64,000 bases of DNA from Nostoc sp. LEGE 06077 (GTDB lineage: Bacteria; Cyanobacteriota; Cyanobacteriia; Cyanobacteriales; Nostocaceae). A model generated the notes under the pieces. That model made no database searches, was not told the DNA's origin, and saw only the letters and a list, made by a program, of their open reading frames with translations. Position numbers and translations under genes: made by a program. Shown here in pieces: positions 35,921 through 46,890 of the stretch. Every line of letters starts with the position of its first letter. The first letter of the stretch is position 1. The stretch spans positions 1-64,000 of the forward strand of contig NZ_JADEWI010000039.1 in the NCBI RefSeq assembly GCF_015207705.1. Direction: 5' to 3'.

Positions 35921-36733
35921 TTAAGTTCCTGATTGAGTATAAATCTGCAATGCAGTACGCCAAACCAGATAGCCAGCGGAACTGAGGTGTAAACCATCAG
36001 TCGAGAGTTCAGGACGGAGATTACCTTGTTGATTTGCAAATAAAGAATATAAATCGAGATATTTTGCGCCGCGTCTAGCGGCTATGCGTTGTAATTGTTG
36101 ATTCAACTGGCGAATGCGACTGTTAGGAAGCAGCAGGAGTTTATCTCGTCCTTCCCAGGTTGCTTCTTCTGCACCGTGTGGCAAAATTGACTGGACAACG
36201 ACTTGCGCTGTGGGATGCGCTTTGCGGAGGTATCTGATAATTTGTCGCTGATTCTCTAAAATGACTTCATCACTTTCTCCACGGATGAGGTCATTAATGC
36301 CAATCATCACAAAAATTATCTCTGGTTTGGTACTATCAAATATCTCTAATCTTTTTAAGAGTCCAGTGCTGTTTTCACCAGAAATTGCTTGATTCAGCCA
36401 ATATCTATTTTCTGGTAACAATTCTGTGGGAAACCACAGGCTGATAGAATCTCCCGCGAGGATACTTAAATGCTCAGGATTTTTCTCGGTAGCAGCTTGA
36501 GCTTCTTGTTTAAGAACATCCAACCACTGTTGATAATTGAGTTGATAATGGCGGCCTAACTCTGGTGCGATAGTTTGGGATGCGTTAACTGACTGTTGTG
36601 AAGGCAAACTATTAAAAACAGCGGTCAATCTCTGCCGTTGTAAAATCAGCAGGATGACCGCCAACATGAGTATGCCGTTGGTAGCCAACGATAACAATGC
36701 CCAAATGGGGAAGGTTTTTGCAGAAGTGGTCAC
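35921..36733 (-). CDS. SGNH/GDSL-type hydrolase, membrane-anchored
   Basis: 270 residues. An N-terminal helix (about 8-28) acts as anchor or signal. SGNH blocks: block I LSILAGDSISLWF (Ser nucleophile), block III GINDL (Asn), block V DGLHLSSAGY (Asp/His). An esterase, lipase or acyl-hydrolase acting outside the plasma membrane; the substrate is not predictable. Single gene between ispH and amt. Confidence 0.82.
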   Translation of the reverse strand: MTTSAKTFPIWALLSLATNGILMLAVILLILQRQRLTAVFNSLPSQQSVNASQTIAPELGRHYQLNYQQWLDVLKQEAQAATEKNPEHLSILAGDSISLWFPTELLPENRYWLNQAISGENSTGLLKRLEIFDSTKPEIIFVMIGINDLIRGESDEVILENQRQIIRYLRKAHPTAQVVVQSILPHGAEEATWEGRDKLLLLPNSRIRQLNQQLQRIAARRGAKYLDLYSLFANQQGNLRPELSTDGLHLSSAGYLVWRTALQIYTQSGT

Positions 36734-36833
36734 GACTAGCGAAATTTACTGATAATTTGACTCAAATTTTATCCGCTAGTTAGCAAAAGTCACTAAAAAA
36801 GTTCTGAGTGTTGATTTTGGAGTACTCAGCACT

Positions 36834-38306
36834 TTAATTGACAGGCCGATCGCCACCAAATTCCGAGTTGTAACCTTCTTCCCCGTGTTCGTTGATATCC
36901 AAACCTTGAATCTCGGCTTCTTCTTTAACTCGCAGACCAATGGTAGCATCGATAAATTTGAGAATTAGAAAAGTACCAACTGCGGCGATCGCATAAGCAA
37001 CCAAAATTGCTACTAGTTCTACTCCTAGCTCACCAAAGTTACCATGCAACACTCCGTTTTTCCCGCCGCCATTAACTTGGGTTGTGGCAAATACTGCGGT
37101 TAAGATTGCCCCAACTGTGCCACCAACACCATGTACGGGATAGGTATCTAAGGCATCGTCGATTTGGAGTTTGTGTTTGAAACTCACTGCATAGAAGCAG
37201 ACAAAAGAGGTAATAAAACCAATTAAAATTGCGGCTATTGGAGTCACAAATCCTGCGGCTGGGGTAATTCCTACCAAACCAGCAACCGCCCCTGTCGCCG
37301 CGCCTACAGCAGTGGGTTTACCCCGTAGCGTTGCTTCTAAAATCAGCCACATCAAAGCCGCCGCCGCCGCCGCAGTATTGGTAGCCACAAAGGCAGTAGT
37401 CGCTATGTTAGTGGTTAAATCACCAGAAGTTCCACTAGCCACAGATAAAGCACTACCCGCATTAAAGCCAAACCAACCAAACCACAATAAGCCAGCACCT
37501 AACAAAATAAAAGGCACGTTGTGGGGTGGACTGAGACGATCAGGGTGAGTTTTGCGAGGGCCGAGAACGATCGCAGCCACTAACGCCGAAACCCCAGAAC
37601 TAATATGTACGACTGTCCCACCAGCAAAGTCGAGAGCGCCTAAACCACCGTATAAGCCGAGGAATCCACCTTTGGCCCAGACCATGTGAGCGAGGGGGCT
37701 ATAAATAAAGGTTGACCACAGTAAGACAAATAAACTGTAGGCGCGGAAACTCATCCGTTCGGCGATCGCACCGGAAATCAATGCTGGGGTGATAATGGCA
37801 AACATGGCTTGATAAATCATGTATGCCTGATGGGGTATTGTCCCGGCATAAGAAACGACTTCTGGCGGATCAGAACCTTGGAGATAATTAGTTGTTTCTA
37901 GACCGACACCATTTAATCCCACCCACTGTAAACCACCGATAATGGGGTTCCCTGGTGCAAAAGCCAAGCTATAGCCCCACAACACCCAGGTAACGCCAAC
38001 AATGGCCATCAACACAAAGCTCATCATCAAAGTGTTGAGGATGTTGCGCGATCGCACGAATCCACCATAAAAGAACGCTAATCCTGGTGTCATCAACAAA
38101 ACTAGTGCTGATGATACCAGCATAAATGCTGTATCTCCTGTATCAGCCGTAGGTGGAGCCGCTGCTGATGTTTGGGCAAAAGCATTGCCCATGAACGGCC
38201 ATCCTACAAATAATAGGGTCATAGCCGCGATCGTCAAAACTTTCTTCAACACTTGTTTTTGTCCCCTTCTACTGGAACTCAAGATTTTTTGTATACTAAA
38301 ATACAT
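36834..38306 (-). CDS. amt: Ammonium transporter (Amt/MEP/Rh family)
   Basis: 490 residues with a signal-like N-terminus and eleven helices. Conserved Amt segments: FFYGGFVRSRN, DFAGGTVVHISSGVSALVAA (first pore His), WFGFNAGSALS, and DTYPVHGVGGTVGAI (second pore His). The start is uncertain: ATG at 38306 versus a GTG about 20 codons later that has AAGGGG upstream. A second amt gene lies 750 bp upstream on the same strand with a UPF0060 gene between. Nostoc PCC 7120 has a three-gene amt cluster; only two are here. Confidence 0.93.
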   Translation of the reverse strand: MYFSIQKILSSSRRGQKQVLKKVLTIAAMTLLFVGWPFMGNAFAQTSAAAPPTADTGDTAFMLVSSALVLLMTPGLAFFYGGFVRSRNILNTLMMSFVLMAIVGVTWVLWGYSLAFAPGNPIIGGLQWVGLNGVGLETTNYLQGSDPPEVVSYAGTIPHQAYMIYQAMFAIITPALISGAIAERMSFRAYSLFVLLWSTFIYSPLAHMVWAKGGFLGLYGGLGALDFAGGTVVHISSGVSALVAAIVLGPRKTHPDRLSPPHNVPFILLGAGLLWFGWFGFNAGSALSVASGTSGDLTTNIATTAFVATNTAAAAAALMWLILEATLRGKPTAVGAATGAVAGLVGITPAAGFVTPIAAILIGFITSFVCFYAVSFKHKLQIDDALDTYPVHGVGGTVGAILTAVFATTQVNGGGKNGVLHGNFGELGVELVAILVAYAIAAVGTFLILKFIDATIGLRVKEEAEIQGLDINEHGEEGYNSEFGGDRPVN

Positions 38307-38543
38307 TTCATTCTTTTTTGCAACTTATTTTTGTCTCTAAAGATACTCAATCAGATTGATTCCCCAAAGATTAACAAAAATATAATCCTTGTGATAGTTG
38401 CTAACATATTAATTAATGTGTATTCGCAATTTTTTGGAATTTTTGTTCAAGTAATTACATTCTCTTGGGGAATGTAAAACTTTTGTATATGAGTTAGCAC
38501 TTTTAAGAAGGAATCAACAGAAAAATCACAAGCGAGATTGCAC
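38307..38543. other. amt-UPF0060 spacer with hairpin
   Basis: TTACATTC (about 38456-38463) pairs with GAATGTAA (about 38471-38478) across a short loop. No canonical NtcA box (GTA-N8-TAC) was found, though NtcA control of amt would be expected. Confidence 0.35.
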
Positions 38544-38870
38544 TTAATTTCGAGGTGCAAACATGATAATTAGAACACTAAGCAATGCTAAAAAAATACC
38601 AATCAAGTCGTAATTATCAGGTGTGACTTTATCCACTTGCCAACCCCAAAGCATTGCCATAACGATAAACACGCCACCATAAGCTGCGTACACTCTCCCA
38701 AAATCCGCAGGTTGAAAAGTAGAAATTACACCATAAAGAACTAAACTAATTCCACCCAAAATTCCTAACCAAAATGACTGATCTTGTCTCAACCACAACC
38801 AGATCAGATAACATCCTCCTAGTTCCAATAAACCAGCCCAGACAAAATAAATTAGGGACTTGATCATCAT
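38544..38870 (-). CDS. UPF0060 (YnfA family) membrane protein
   Basis: 108 residues, four helices, with the family signature GLLELGGCYLIWLWLR, FQPADFGRVYAAYGGVFI and WGWQVD. YnfA resembles small multidrug-resistance transporters. It starts MMIK; either Met may be used. Sits between the two amt genes on the same strand but separated by terminator-sized gaps, so it is probably an insertion into an ancestral amt cluster or has its own promoter. Confidence 0.88.
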   Translation of the reverse strand: MMIKSLIYFVWAGLLELGGCYLIWLWLRQDQSFWLGILGGISLVLYGVISTFQPADFGRVYAAYGGVFIVMAMLWGWQVDKVTPDNYDLIGIFLALLSVLIIMFAPRN

Positions 38871-39052
38871 AAAAAAGCGACAGTGTTAAATTTAAATTTT
38901 TTCGTTTTTCACAAAAGCTATTGCATAACAAAATCTCTATCAAATTGCTTGCAAAGGGATGGCGCATATTTCATAAAAAAACCGCTCTCTACATTAAAAA
39001 TGAATGTGTAGAGGCGGATATTGATCAGCAATAAAACTAGAGATGTACCAGT

Positions 39053-40681
39053 TTACAAGGTACTTGGTACATCACCACCTGATGACATTCCTCCAGAACT
39101 AGTCCCTTCAGAAAATCCACCAGGACTAGCTTCTTTGAGAAATCCACTATAAGCTTCCATACCGTGTTCACCAATATCCAAACCTTCTAATTCTTCTTCT
39201 CTGGTGACTCTGATTCCCAAAGTCGCCTTTAGTGCTAACCAGAAGATGCTGCTGAGAAGAACAGTTATCCCTCCAACTGCCAGAATACCGACGATTTGGG
39301 GAATTAATGTCCCAAAACCACCACCGAAAAATAAACCATGTGGGCCGACTGGTTTACCAGCTAAGTCAACTAGCCAAGGATAGCCACCAGGGCCGACAGA
39401 AAATAAACCAACAGCTAAAGTACCCCAAATACCGCAAACGAGGTGAACTGAGGTAGCACCTACTGGGTCATCAATACCGATTTTGTCAAAAAATGGCACA
39501 GCGAAAACAACTAAAACGCCAGCAACCAAACCAATGATTATGGAACTTGGAATGTTGACATAAGCACAAGAGGCTGTAATACCTACCAAGCCAGCCAAAA
39601 TACCGTTAATAATCATGGACAAGTCTGGTTTACCTAAGTACAACCAAGCGACAGCTGTGGCAGCAATACCACCAACTGCACCTGCCATGTTAGTTGTTAA
39701 AGCAATGTGAGTAATGGCATTTGGGTCGGCGGCCATTACAGAACCGGGGTTGAAACCAAACCAGCCCAACCACAAAATCAAGCAACCTAAAGTGGCAATA
39801 CTCATGTTGTGACCAGGGAGAGCCACAGCTTGTTTATCTTGATATTTGCCAATCCGTGGCCCAAGAAATGCAGCCCCCATCAACGCAGCCCAACCACCAA
39901 CGGAGTGAACTACTGTAGAACCAGCAAAATCCCAAAAGCCCATATCTGCCAACCAACCAGCACCCCAAATCCAGTGTCCGGTAATAGGATAGGCAATACC
40001 TACAAGTAAGACGCTGAAAATTAAGAAATCAACAAACTTAATCCGTTCGGCTACTGCACCAGACACAATTGTGGCTGCGGTTCCCGCAAACACTAACTGG
40101 AATAAGAACTTGGCAGCTAACGGAACGCCTGTCCAACTGAGTGCGCTAAAAACTCCTTGATAAGCATCTCCGATCGCAGGGCTATTATCCGCTCCCGATA
40201 GGAACAAGCCGCTGAGTCCGATGAAGTCATTACCATCGCCAAACATTAAACCAAAGCCGATCGCCCAAAATGCTACGGTCGATAGGGCAAATACAATCAA
40301 GTTCTTGGAGAGAACGTTAACGGCGTTCTTTTGGCGACAAAACCCGGTTTCTAACATACAAAAACCGGCGTTCATGAAAAACACTAAAAAGGCAGCGATC
40401 GCTACCCATAATGTATCAATAGCAATTTTCAGTTCTGCTGTTGTCGGGCCTGCCGGTGCAGGAGTTTGAGCAACGGCTACATAACCCCAACCCAATACAA
40501 TTAGACAAGCCAACGGTAAGCAAGCTTGCCAACTGGGAGAAAGTCGCTTAATTGCTAAATTTAATCGCTTGAGTGTTGAGTTAAATTGTGTGCTTTTAGC
40601 GTAATTTCTGGCAGATAATCGCCTAATTTTTGTTTTTGATTTCTTTCTCTGCATGAGTTTGAACATCATCCTCCAAACCAT
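39053..40681 (-). CDS. amt: Ammonium transporter (Amt family), long form
   Basis: 542 residues. The N-terminal ~50 residues are strongly basic ([19 protein letters not shown]) before the first hydrophobic segment, unlike the neighbour. Core motifs: [42 protein letters not shown] and [19 protein letters not shown]. The Gly/Ser-rich C-terminus is long. It imports ammonium or methylammonium. Upstream (40682-41440) lies a long leader with two hairpins. Confidence 0.92.
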   Translation of the reverse strand: MVWRMMFKLMQRKKSKTKIRRLSARNYAKSTQFNSTLKRLNLAIKRLSPSWQACLPLACLIVLGWGYVAVAQTPAPAGPTTAELKIAIDTLWVAIAAFLVFFMNAGFCMLETGFCRQKNAVNVLSKNLIVFALSTVAFWAIGFGLMFGDGNDFIGLSGLFLSGADNSPAIGDAYQGVFSALSWTGVPLAAKFLFQLVFAGTAATIVSGAVAERIKFVDFLIFSVLLVGIAYPITGHWIWGAGWLADMGFWDFAGSTVVHSVGGWAALMGAAFLGPRIGKYQDKQAVALPGHNMSIATLGCLILWLGWFGFNPGSVMAADPNAITHIALTTNMAGAVGGIAATAVAWLYLGKPDLSMIINGILAGLVGITASCAYVNIPSSIIIGLVAGVLVVFAVPFFDKIGIDDPVGATSVHLVCGIWGTLAVGLFSVGPGGYPWLVDLAGKPVGPHGLFFGGGFGTLIPQIVGILAVGGITVLLSSIFWLALKATLGIRVTREEELEGLDIGEHGMEAYSGFLKEASPGGFSEGTSSGGMSSGGDVPSTL

Positions 40682-41445
40682 CCTGAATGGAAAAACATCT
40701 AGAGCAAAAAAACTAACGTTTTAAGTTAAATAAAGTGGTTTTTGATATTTATTTTTAAACCACTTATTTCCACGCCAGAAAGCCAAATAGCCTAAGTAGG
40801 AGTTTAGAAAATTCACTAAACTCTTGTAAATATTTTTTGCTGTTACCCTTAAGAAATTATTATGTATTATCCGAAACAGTCAAGTCTCCTTCACTTAATC
40901 TTTAATCTTGGAATTATCGTACTTGATGCGCTTAACTGCTGGCAATTGTCAATACAATGCTGGTAAAAAATCAAGCAGGCCGTGACACATCAGTTGCACA
41001 ATACATTTAGACTGCTGCAAGTTTGCTACTGTGAACTTACAAAAAATTCCCTGACAGGAATTATTCAAGTAGTTTCTGTTGTAAATATTGGTGAATTCAC
41101 AAATAAATTTGATTGATTCTCTATTTATCAAAACCGCAATTCTGTATCTTTAGATACTGTTTTTTGATGACTTTTTTTTTCGTACTCTGAAAGTGATGAG
41201 AGTAAAAAACTACATCCTTTACAGGGAATGGATTTATCCTTATTGGTAAACAAAATTAAAAAATAATATTAAATTTTTATAAAAAAAATTACCCAACTGT
41301 TACTTAATTTCTTTAGTCACCATCATTACTAAGCCCCGTAGGGGCGGGTGTAGGGAAAAAAGACTAACCTTAATGAATTAAATACAAGGGTGGAAAAGTC
41401 TGCACCACTCTTATATTTCTGCCCTCTCACACCCTTTATCTGTGG
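40682..41445. promoter_or_regulatory. Leader/promoter region of amt with two hairpins
   Basis: 764 bp without a gene. AAGTGGTTT (40733-40741) pairs with AAACCACTT (40757-40765); GAGTTTAG (40800-40807) pairs with CTAAACTC (40815-40822). Near purE, GCCCC-GTA-GGGGC at about 41333-41345 is a small dispersed hairpin. NtcA boxes were looked for and not found in perfect form. Confidence 0.4.
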
Positions 41446-41964
41446 TTAAAGTTCCTCTTCTAAATATTGTTCATAGCCTAACTGGTCTAATTTTGCTTGC
41501 TTTGCCATCACCAATTCCGCTAGAGATTGGCGATATTGTTGAACTTTGGCGAGTAAATCTGGTTGGTGAGTAGCCAGAATTTGCACAGCTAACAGCCCAG
41601 CATTCTTCGCGTTACCAATGGCTACCGTTGCCACTGGGATACCTGCTGGCATTTGCACAATAGAATATAAAGAATCAACACCTTGTAAATTCCGGGTGGC
41701 TACAGGTACACCAATTACAGGTAAGGGCGTGAGTGAGGCTACCATTCCAGGGAGATGAGCCGCACCACCAGCACCAGCGATAATTACCTTAATGCCCCTT
41801 TGATGGGCTGTTTGGGTATATTGCACCATCCGTTCTGGAGTACGATGGGCAGAAATGATCGCCACTTCTGCTTCTACACCAAACTCTGCACAAACGGCGA
41901 TCGCATCTTTCATGGTGGGCAAATCAGAATCGCTGCCCATGATAATACCGACAAGGGGAGACAT
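41446..41964 (-). CDS. purE: N5-carboxyaminoimidazole ribonucleotide mutase
   Basis: 172 residues, the class I PurE size. Motifs: [13 protein letters not shown] (substrate phosphate loop), [10 protein letters not shown] (catalytic His region), [15 protein letters not shown] and [19 protein letters not shown]. It carries out step 6 of purine synthesis. Divergent from nagA with a 78-bp shared spacer. Confidence 0.95.
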   Translation of the reverse strand: MSPLVGIIMGSDSDLPTMKDAIAVCAEFGVEAEVAIISAHRTPERMVQYTQTAHQRGIKVIIAGAGGAAHLPGMVASLTPLPVIGVPVATRNLQGVDSLYSIVQMPAGIPVATVAIGNAKNAGLLAVQILATHQPDLLAKVQQYRQSLAELVMAKQAKLDQLGYEQYLEEEL

Positions 41965-42042
41965 AGAATTTTAGATTTTTGATTAGAGGCTAATTGCTAG
42001 AATTACAATCGGGCTAGACTCAGTTACTTTCAGTCCAAAGTA

Positions 42043-43224
42043 ATGACCCAAGCAACACAAAACCCCATCGCTTCAAATGTAGATATTATCAATGCGCGTG
42101 TACCTGGTTATCAAGATTTACAGATGCTCTTAGTTAACCACGAAGGTGTGATTGAGCAAATCTTGCCAATGGGTACGGTATTTAAACGAGTTCCTCACCC
42201 CGATTTACAAATATGGGATGTAGCTGGTGACTGGATTTCGTTAGGTGGTGTTGATTTACAGATTAACGGGGCGCTAGGTTTGGCATTTCCAGAACTAACA
42301 GCAGAAAATACCTATATGCTGCCAAAAATATCCCAATATTTGTGGGATGTTGGGGTTGATGCTTATGTACCAACATTAGTGACTACTTCGGTAGAAAATT
42401 TTCAGCGATCGCTTGCCATTATTGCTGATTTTGCCTCTCGCCCAACATCTGGGGCAAAAATTCTCGGTGTGCATCTGGAAGGGCCATTTTTGAATTATGG
42501 GAAACGTGGCGCACATCCGGCGGAATATCTCTTACCTCTGACAATTGAGGAAGTTAAACGGGTGTTGGGTGATTATGCCTCGATTGTCAAAATTATTACC
42601 CTCGCCCCAGAGTTAGACTCTAACAGCGAAGTCATAGCATATTTGCGTACTTTAGGCATCACTGTTAGTTTAGGACATTCTCAAGCAACGGCTGACCAAG
42701 CCCAAGAGGCTTTTGATTTGGGTGCAACAATGGTAACTCATGCCTTCAACGCCATGCCACCTTTACACCACCGCGAACCGGGATTGTTAGGCGCAGCAAT
42801 TACCAATCCCAATGTAATATGTGGTTTTATCGCTGATGGACAACACGTTGCACCGACAATGCTCAAAATTCTCTTACGGACAACGCAGGAATTATTCTTA
42901 GTCAGCGATGCCCTAGCACCCTTGGGGCTTCCTGATGGTGTATATCCTTGGGATAGCCGACATATTGATGTTCAACAAGGTACCGCTAGACTGCTAGATG
43001 GCACATTAACAGGCACGACTCTGCCCTTATTAGTGGGAGTGCAGAACTTGGTGAAGTGGGGAATTTGTGATGTCGAAAGAGCGATCGCTCTAGCTACGAA
43101 TGCACCCAGGAAAGCCATGAATTTACCTGTCATTTCTCCAGGACAAAGCGCTAATTTATTACGTTGGCAATGGAATGAAATCACCAAAGAACTCACTTGG
43201 CAGCGATTATTAGGTGATAGGTGA
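42043..43224 (+). CDS. nagA: N-acetylglucosamine-6-phosphate deacetylase
   Basis: 393 residues, amidohydrolase fold. Metal and catalytic residues: GVHLEGPFLN (Glu), SLGHSQAT (His), THAFNAMPPLHHREPG (His), LVSDALAPLG (catalytic Asp). It recycles amino sugars from peptidoglycan. The protein ends LLGDR with the stop codon formed by an STRR run (TAGGTGA repeats) that continues downstream. Confidence 0.9.
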   Translation: MTQATQNPIASNVDIINARVPGYQDLQMLLVNHEGVIEQILPMGTVFKRVPHPDLQIWDVAGDWISLGGVDLQINGALGLAFPELTAENTYMLPKISQYLWDVGVDAYVPTLVTTSVENFQRSLAIIADFASRPTSGAKILGVHLEGPFLNYGKRGAHPAEYLLPLTIEEVKRVLGDYASIVKIITLAPELDSNSEVIAYLRTLGITVSLGHSQATADQAQEAFDLGATMVTHAFNAMPPLHHREPGLLGAAITNPNVICGFIADGQHVAPTMLKILLRTTQELFLVSDALAPLGLPDGVYPWDSRHIDVQQGTARLLDGTLTGTTLPLLVGVQNLVKWGICDVERAIALATNAPRKAMNLPVISPGQSANLLRWQWNEITKELTWQRLLGDR

Positions 43225-43250
43225 TAGGTGATAGGTTACAGGTTACAGGG
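43212..43250. repeat. STRR run ending nagA
   Basis: Three TAGGTGA heptamers, then two AGGTTAC units. The nagA stop codon TGA (43222-43224) is inside. Confidence 0.85.
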
Positions 43251-43288
43251 TTCATTTCTGACTCCTGACTCCTGAATTCTTGGTGCAT

Positions 43289-43335
43289 AAAAAAAGAGTG
43301 GGAGTAGGCATACCAATCGCCTAATTCTCCCACTC
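43289..43335 (-). terminator. Strong minus-strand terminator
   Basis: GAGTGGGAG (43296-43304) pairs with CTCCCACTC (43327-43335) and TAGGC with GCCTA inside. On the minus strand the stem is followed by TTTTTTTATGC, so it ends a leftward transcript; nagA on the plus strand may also use the stem, without a T-tract. Confidence 0.7.
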
Positions 43336-43839
43336 AACATTTGCTACTGTAGAGTCCAGGAATATGTAAAAACATTGCCTTTTTATTTAGGGGGCTAAGT
43401 TGTGCGAAAATGGCAACACATATACATATTTAATCCCGGTTGTAGCAAATGTAAAGCCTGATTAATTAATAAATTTTTCTCAAATTAATTATCTAAATTT
43501 GGATATTAAATCCCTAGAATCATCAACAATTAATTCGGTGTTTGAGTTGCTAGGTAGCCCCTGATAACAAACCCTTGAAGTCGTTTATCTTTGATAAATT
43601 TAACTCAGTTAATTTGAGTTGTGTTGCCATTTTGGCAGGTTTTTCTAGCAGGAAGCAGAAGGCGAAAATAGTAGTATTCTTAGCATTCCATCTGGCAAAA
43701 TGCCCTAATTTATTTGACTAGAGCTATCTGCACAATCAAAAATTGTTGGACTATGATTTTGCTACTAATAAGGGTACAGCAGTGCTGTACCCCCAGAGTT
43801 CAAAGGTTGTATTTCAAAAACTTTTGTATTACGGCAATA
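43336..43839. other. 500-bp gap between a minus-strand terminator and the next minus-strand gene
   Basis: No credible coding frame. Either a long 3' untranslated region of the gene at 43840-44445 or an independent small RNA ending at the 43296 terminator. Confidence 0.35.
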
Positions 43840-44445
43840 TTAATACTTTTGTAAAAGCGCTGGCAAAGAGTTTTCTTTGCGAATATCCATCAAGTCGGCT
43901 AGTGATTCTTTGCCTTTATCTAGGCGATATTTGCTTGCTGGCGGTAGAACTTCAACCAAAGTTTTGCTTTTGACCGAAAGTGGTTGTAATGGTACAAACA
44001 CTGGCAGATTTTGGGATGTTTGTGAGAGTGATTTTAAGGCTTTTTGACGGCTGTAGAAAGGTTTTGCAGTTTTTTGCGGCTGGGTTGGGTTACACAACCG
44101 CAAAATGACATAGCAACCACTACCACAACTGAGTGCGATCGCCATTACCAGCCATAAAGGTGTGGGATTGCTATGTTCAGTTGTAATTGGCGCTTCGATG
44201 ATCACTGGCATTGCTTCTGGCTCTGCCTGTTTTGCACTGTCAACATGACTGAGGCTGTAAAATGCCACAGCAGATGTCCCCAGAATTATTGTAAAAACTC
44301 CACTTAAGAACACCAGCGGATGCTTTAGCAGTAGAGGTATCAGAGTGTTTGAGCGACCTGTTGAACTCAATTTAGTATTTTTTAGTTCTAGATTGGGTTC
44401 TATCAGTTGGGTTGGCTCATGGTTGACATTTTGACTATTTTCCAT
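43840..44445 (-). CDS. Hypothetical membrane protein
   Basis: 201 residues from the ATG at 44445 (a TTG two codons earlier is less likely). Two hydrophobic segments: about 43-67 (HPLVFLSGVFTIILGTSAV) and about 94-117 (WLVMAIALSCGSGCYVIL). The C-terminal ~80 residues are basic and Ser/Pro rich, ending SLADLMDIRKENSLPALLQKY. Not recognised; probably conserved only among cyanobacteria. Monocistronic between nagA and ddl. Confidence 0.55.
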   Translation of the reverse strand: MENSQNVNHEPTQLIEPNLELKNTKLSSTGRSNTLIPLLLKHPLVFLSGVFTIILGTSAVAFYSLSHVDSAKQAEPEAMPVIIEAPITTEHSNPTPLWLVMAIALSCGSGCYVILRLCNPTQPQKTAKPFYSRQKALKSLSQTSQNLPVFVPLQPLSVKSKTLVEVLPPASKYRLDKGKESLADLMDIRKENSLPALLQKY

Positions 44446-44636
44446 GATCAATTTGAGATTTATACCCGTTCAGACCCATGATTGTACTTAAGAAGCAAGT
44501 TATCAAGTATCCATAGCCAGATTTTGGCATAAAGCTGCTCTTATATAAATCATTAGCGACTAAATCTCACCTTTTCTTCAAAAATCAATACTTCTAAGAA
44601 TTTATCCCCAAACTAATATTTACAATTTGCTCACTC

Positions 44637-44692
44637 AAATCAACCTTCAGAACTCAACCTTCAGAACTCAACACTCAGCACTCAGCACTCTT
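44637..44692. repeat. STRR run at the 3' end of ddl
   Basis: ACTCAAC/CTTCAGA followed by ACTCAGC heptamers. The ddl stop (44675-44677) and last three to four codons (SAEC) lie within it. Confidence 0.8.
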
Positions 44693-45790
44693 TACAGAAT
44701 GTCTTTCTAAAGCTAGTTGTATTAATCTATCCACCAATTCAGGAAAAGCTACGCCGCTATGAGACCAAAGTTGAGGATACATGCTAGTAGCAGTAAAACC
44801 AGGTAAGGTATTGATTTCGTTAATTAAGATTTCCCCGGTTGCTTCTACATAGAAAAAATCCACCCTGGCTAATCCTGCTGCATCAACTGCGGCAAAGGCT
44901 TGTACAGCCATATCTTGAATTTGACGGCTGATATTATCTGGTAAAGGCGCGGGAATTAATAAATCGGCTCTACCTTGGGTATATTTAGTTTCGTAGTCGT
45001 AAAAATCGCTGTCAAAGGTAATTTCACCAACAACTGAGGCTTGGGGTTGGTCGTTACCTAATACGGCACATTCTACTTCTCTAGCGACAACTCCCGCCTC
45101 AACAATGATGCGGCGGTCGTAGCTGGCGGCTTGGTCGAGTGCAGTTTCTAATTCTGAGCGCGATCGCACTTTGGCGATACCTACTGATGAACCTAAGTTA
45201 GCAGGTTTGACAAAACAGGGATAGCCCAATGTGGCTTCAATTTCATCACACAGCTTGGGGAATACGCAGGGATTTGACCAAACTTGCGCTCTTGTTAACG
45301 CTTTATATTTAACTTGAGCTAATCCAGCTTGCTCAAATGCCATTTTCATAGCTATTTTATCCATCCCCAGTGCTGAACCTAACACCCCAGAACCAACAAA
45401 GGGAACTTGCATTAAAGTCAGCAAACCTTGAATTGTCCCATCTTCCCCGTTGGGGCCGTGGAGAATGGGAAACCAGACATCCACTTCTGCAACTTGGGAA
45501 GGAGATTGCCAACGTTCTAGTGTTTGCTTTTGGGAATTGGTGAGTTGATTTTCCTCTGGGTTAGGAGCATTTTCGGACTCTAGCAAAGGTTTACCAGAAC
45601 CTAATACTTGTTGTGGTTCATCTCCTGCTAACCAACGTCCATCTTTTTGAATGTAAAAAGGTAGGATTTCGTACTTATTAGCATTTTGCTCTGCACTTAA
45701 GGCTTTAGCGATCGCCCTTGCTGAACTAATCGACACTTCATGTTCTCCAGAACGTCCGCCAAACAGCAATCCCACCCTGAGCTTAGTCAT
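44675..45790 (-). CDS. ddl: D-alanine-D-alanine ligase
   Basis: 371 residues, ATP-grasp fold. [50 protein letters not shown] and [16 protein letters not shown] are all family signatures. It makes D-Ala-D-Ala for peptidoglycan. The C-terminal codons are contributed by an STRR. Confidence 0.95.
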   Translation of the reverse strand: MTKLRVGLLFGGRSGEHEVSISSARAIAKALSAEQNANKYEILPFYIQKDGRWLAGDEPQQVLGSGKPLLESENAPNPEENQLTNSQKQTLERWQSPSQVAEVDVWFPILHGPNGEDGTIQGLLTLMQVPFVGSGVLGSALGMDKIAMKMAFEQAGLAQVKYKALTRAQVWSNPCVFPKLCDEIEATLGYPCFVKPANLGSSVGIAKVRSRSELETALDQAASYDRRIIVEAGVVAREVECAVLGNDQPQASVVGEITFDSDFYDYETKYTQGRADLLIPAPLPDNISRQIQDMAVQAFAAVDAAGLARVDFFYVEATGEILINEINTLPGFTATSMYPQLWSHSGVAFPELVDRLIQLALERHSVKSAEC

Positions 45791-46041
45791 TTTCGGTACC
45801 TCTACACTCCTATCGCAGATAGCGTATCACAACCTGCTGGAGTTGCTATATTTTCCTTTAGCTCACAAAGATTCTGCGATTAAAGATGAGCCAAAATTGA
45901 TCCATATTTAGGTATGTTTGTTTTATAACCACAAAAAAAGCCTCTTCAAAGGGAACAGGGAACAGTGGGTAAATTTCCTATTACCTATTGCCTGTTTAAA
46001 AGGCTTGGCCCGACTTTTATAAATACTGTTAAGATTTCTGA

Positions 46042-46890
46042 ATGTTACAAAAGCAACATACCTTGGAAAAAAAACTCGGTTGGTCTTTGGATGAGCGAGA
46101 TCCCAAGTTCATCAAATCCATGATGCCTTTATTGGGCTTGTTATATCGTTATTATTTTCGGGTGCAAACTAGCGGTTGGCATCACATCTCACCTCAACAA
46201 AAAGTTTTGTTTGTGGGTTCTCATAATGGCGGACTCGCAGCCCCCGATATGGCAATGATGATGTACGACTGGTTTCAACGTTTTGGCGTGGAACAACCAA
46301 TATATGGTTTAATGCACCCAAGAGTTTGGGAAGTTACACCACCGCTGGCACAACTGGCTGCCAAAATGGGAGCTATCATCGCTCATCCCAAAATGGCCTA
46401 CTCGGCTTTACGTTCCGGTGCGAGTGTGTTGGTTTATCCAGGTGGTGCAGAAGATGTCTTTCGACCTTATTATTTAAAAAATCAAATATATTTTGCTGGC
46501 AGACGAGGATTTATTAAGTTGGCACTGCGGGAAAACGTGCCGATTGTGCCTGTGATTTCTACGGGGGCGCATGATACTTTAATTGTCTTGGCGGATATTT
46601 ACAAAATTGTCAATCAACTCCATGAATGGGGAATGCCTTGGTTGTTGAATATTGATCCTGTAGTATTTCCGATTTATCTAGGTTTGCCTTGGGGATTAGC
46701 AATTGGCCCACTTCCGAATATTCCCTTCCCTGTATCTATGCACACACAGGTTTGTCCCCCAATTGTATTTGAACGCTATGGCAGAGAAGCCGCAAGCGAT
46801 CGCTATTATGTCGATGAATGCTACAACTTGGTTGTGAGTAAGATGCAATATCAGTTAGATCAGCTAGTCTTACTCAATGAAAAATCTTGA
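46042..46890 (+). CDS. Lysophospholipid acyltransferase/DGAT2-like protein
   Basis: 282 residues. The acyltransferase core is visible: LFVGSHNGGLAAPDMAMMMY (His...Asp catalytic pair), SGASVLVYPGGAEDVFRPYY, FIKLALRENVPIVPVISTGAH. The PGGAEDVFRP segment resembles the Slr2103-type cyanobacterial enzyme that makes acylplastoquinol or triacylglycerol-like lipids. It may equally be a phospholipid acyltransferase. Single gene with its own upstream region. Confidence 0.78.
   Translation: MLQKQHTLEKKLGWSLDERDPKFIKSMMPLLGLLYRYYFRVQTSGWHHISPQQKVLFVGSHNGGLAAPDMAMMMYDWFQRFGVEQPIYGLMHPRVWEVTPPLAQLAAKMGAIIAHPKMAYSALRSGASVLVYPGGAEDVFRPYYLKNQIYFAGRRGFIKLALRENVPIVPVISTGAHDTLIVLADIYKIVNQLHEWGMPWLLNIDPVVFPIYLGLPWGLAIGPLPNIPFPVSMHTQVCPPIVFERYGREAASDRYYVDECYNLVVSKMQYQLDQLVLLNEKS

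Noticed and set aside
38307-41440. NtcA boxes upstream of the two amt genes
   Set aside because: Searched for GTA-N8-TAC; only weak partial matches (e.g. TGTGATAG...CTAACA near 38390) were found, not good enough to annotate.
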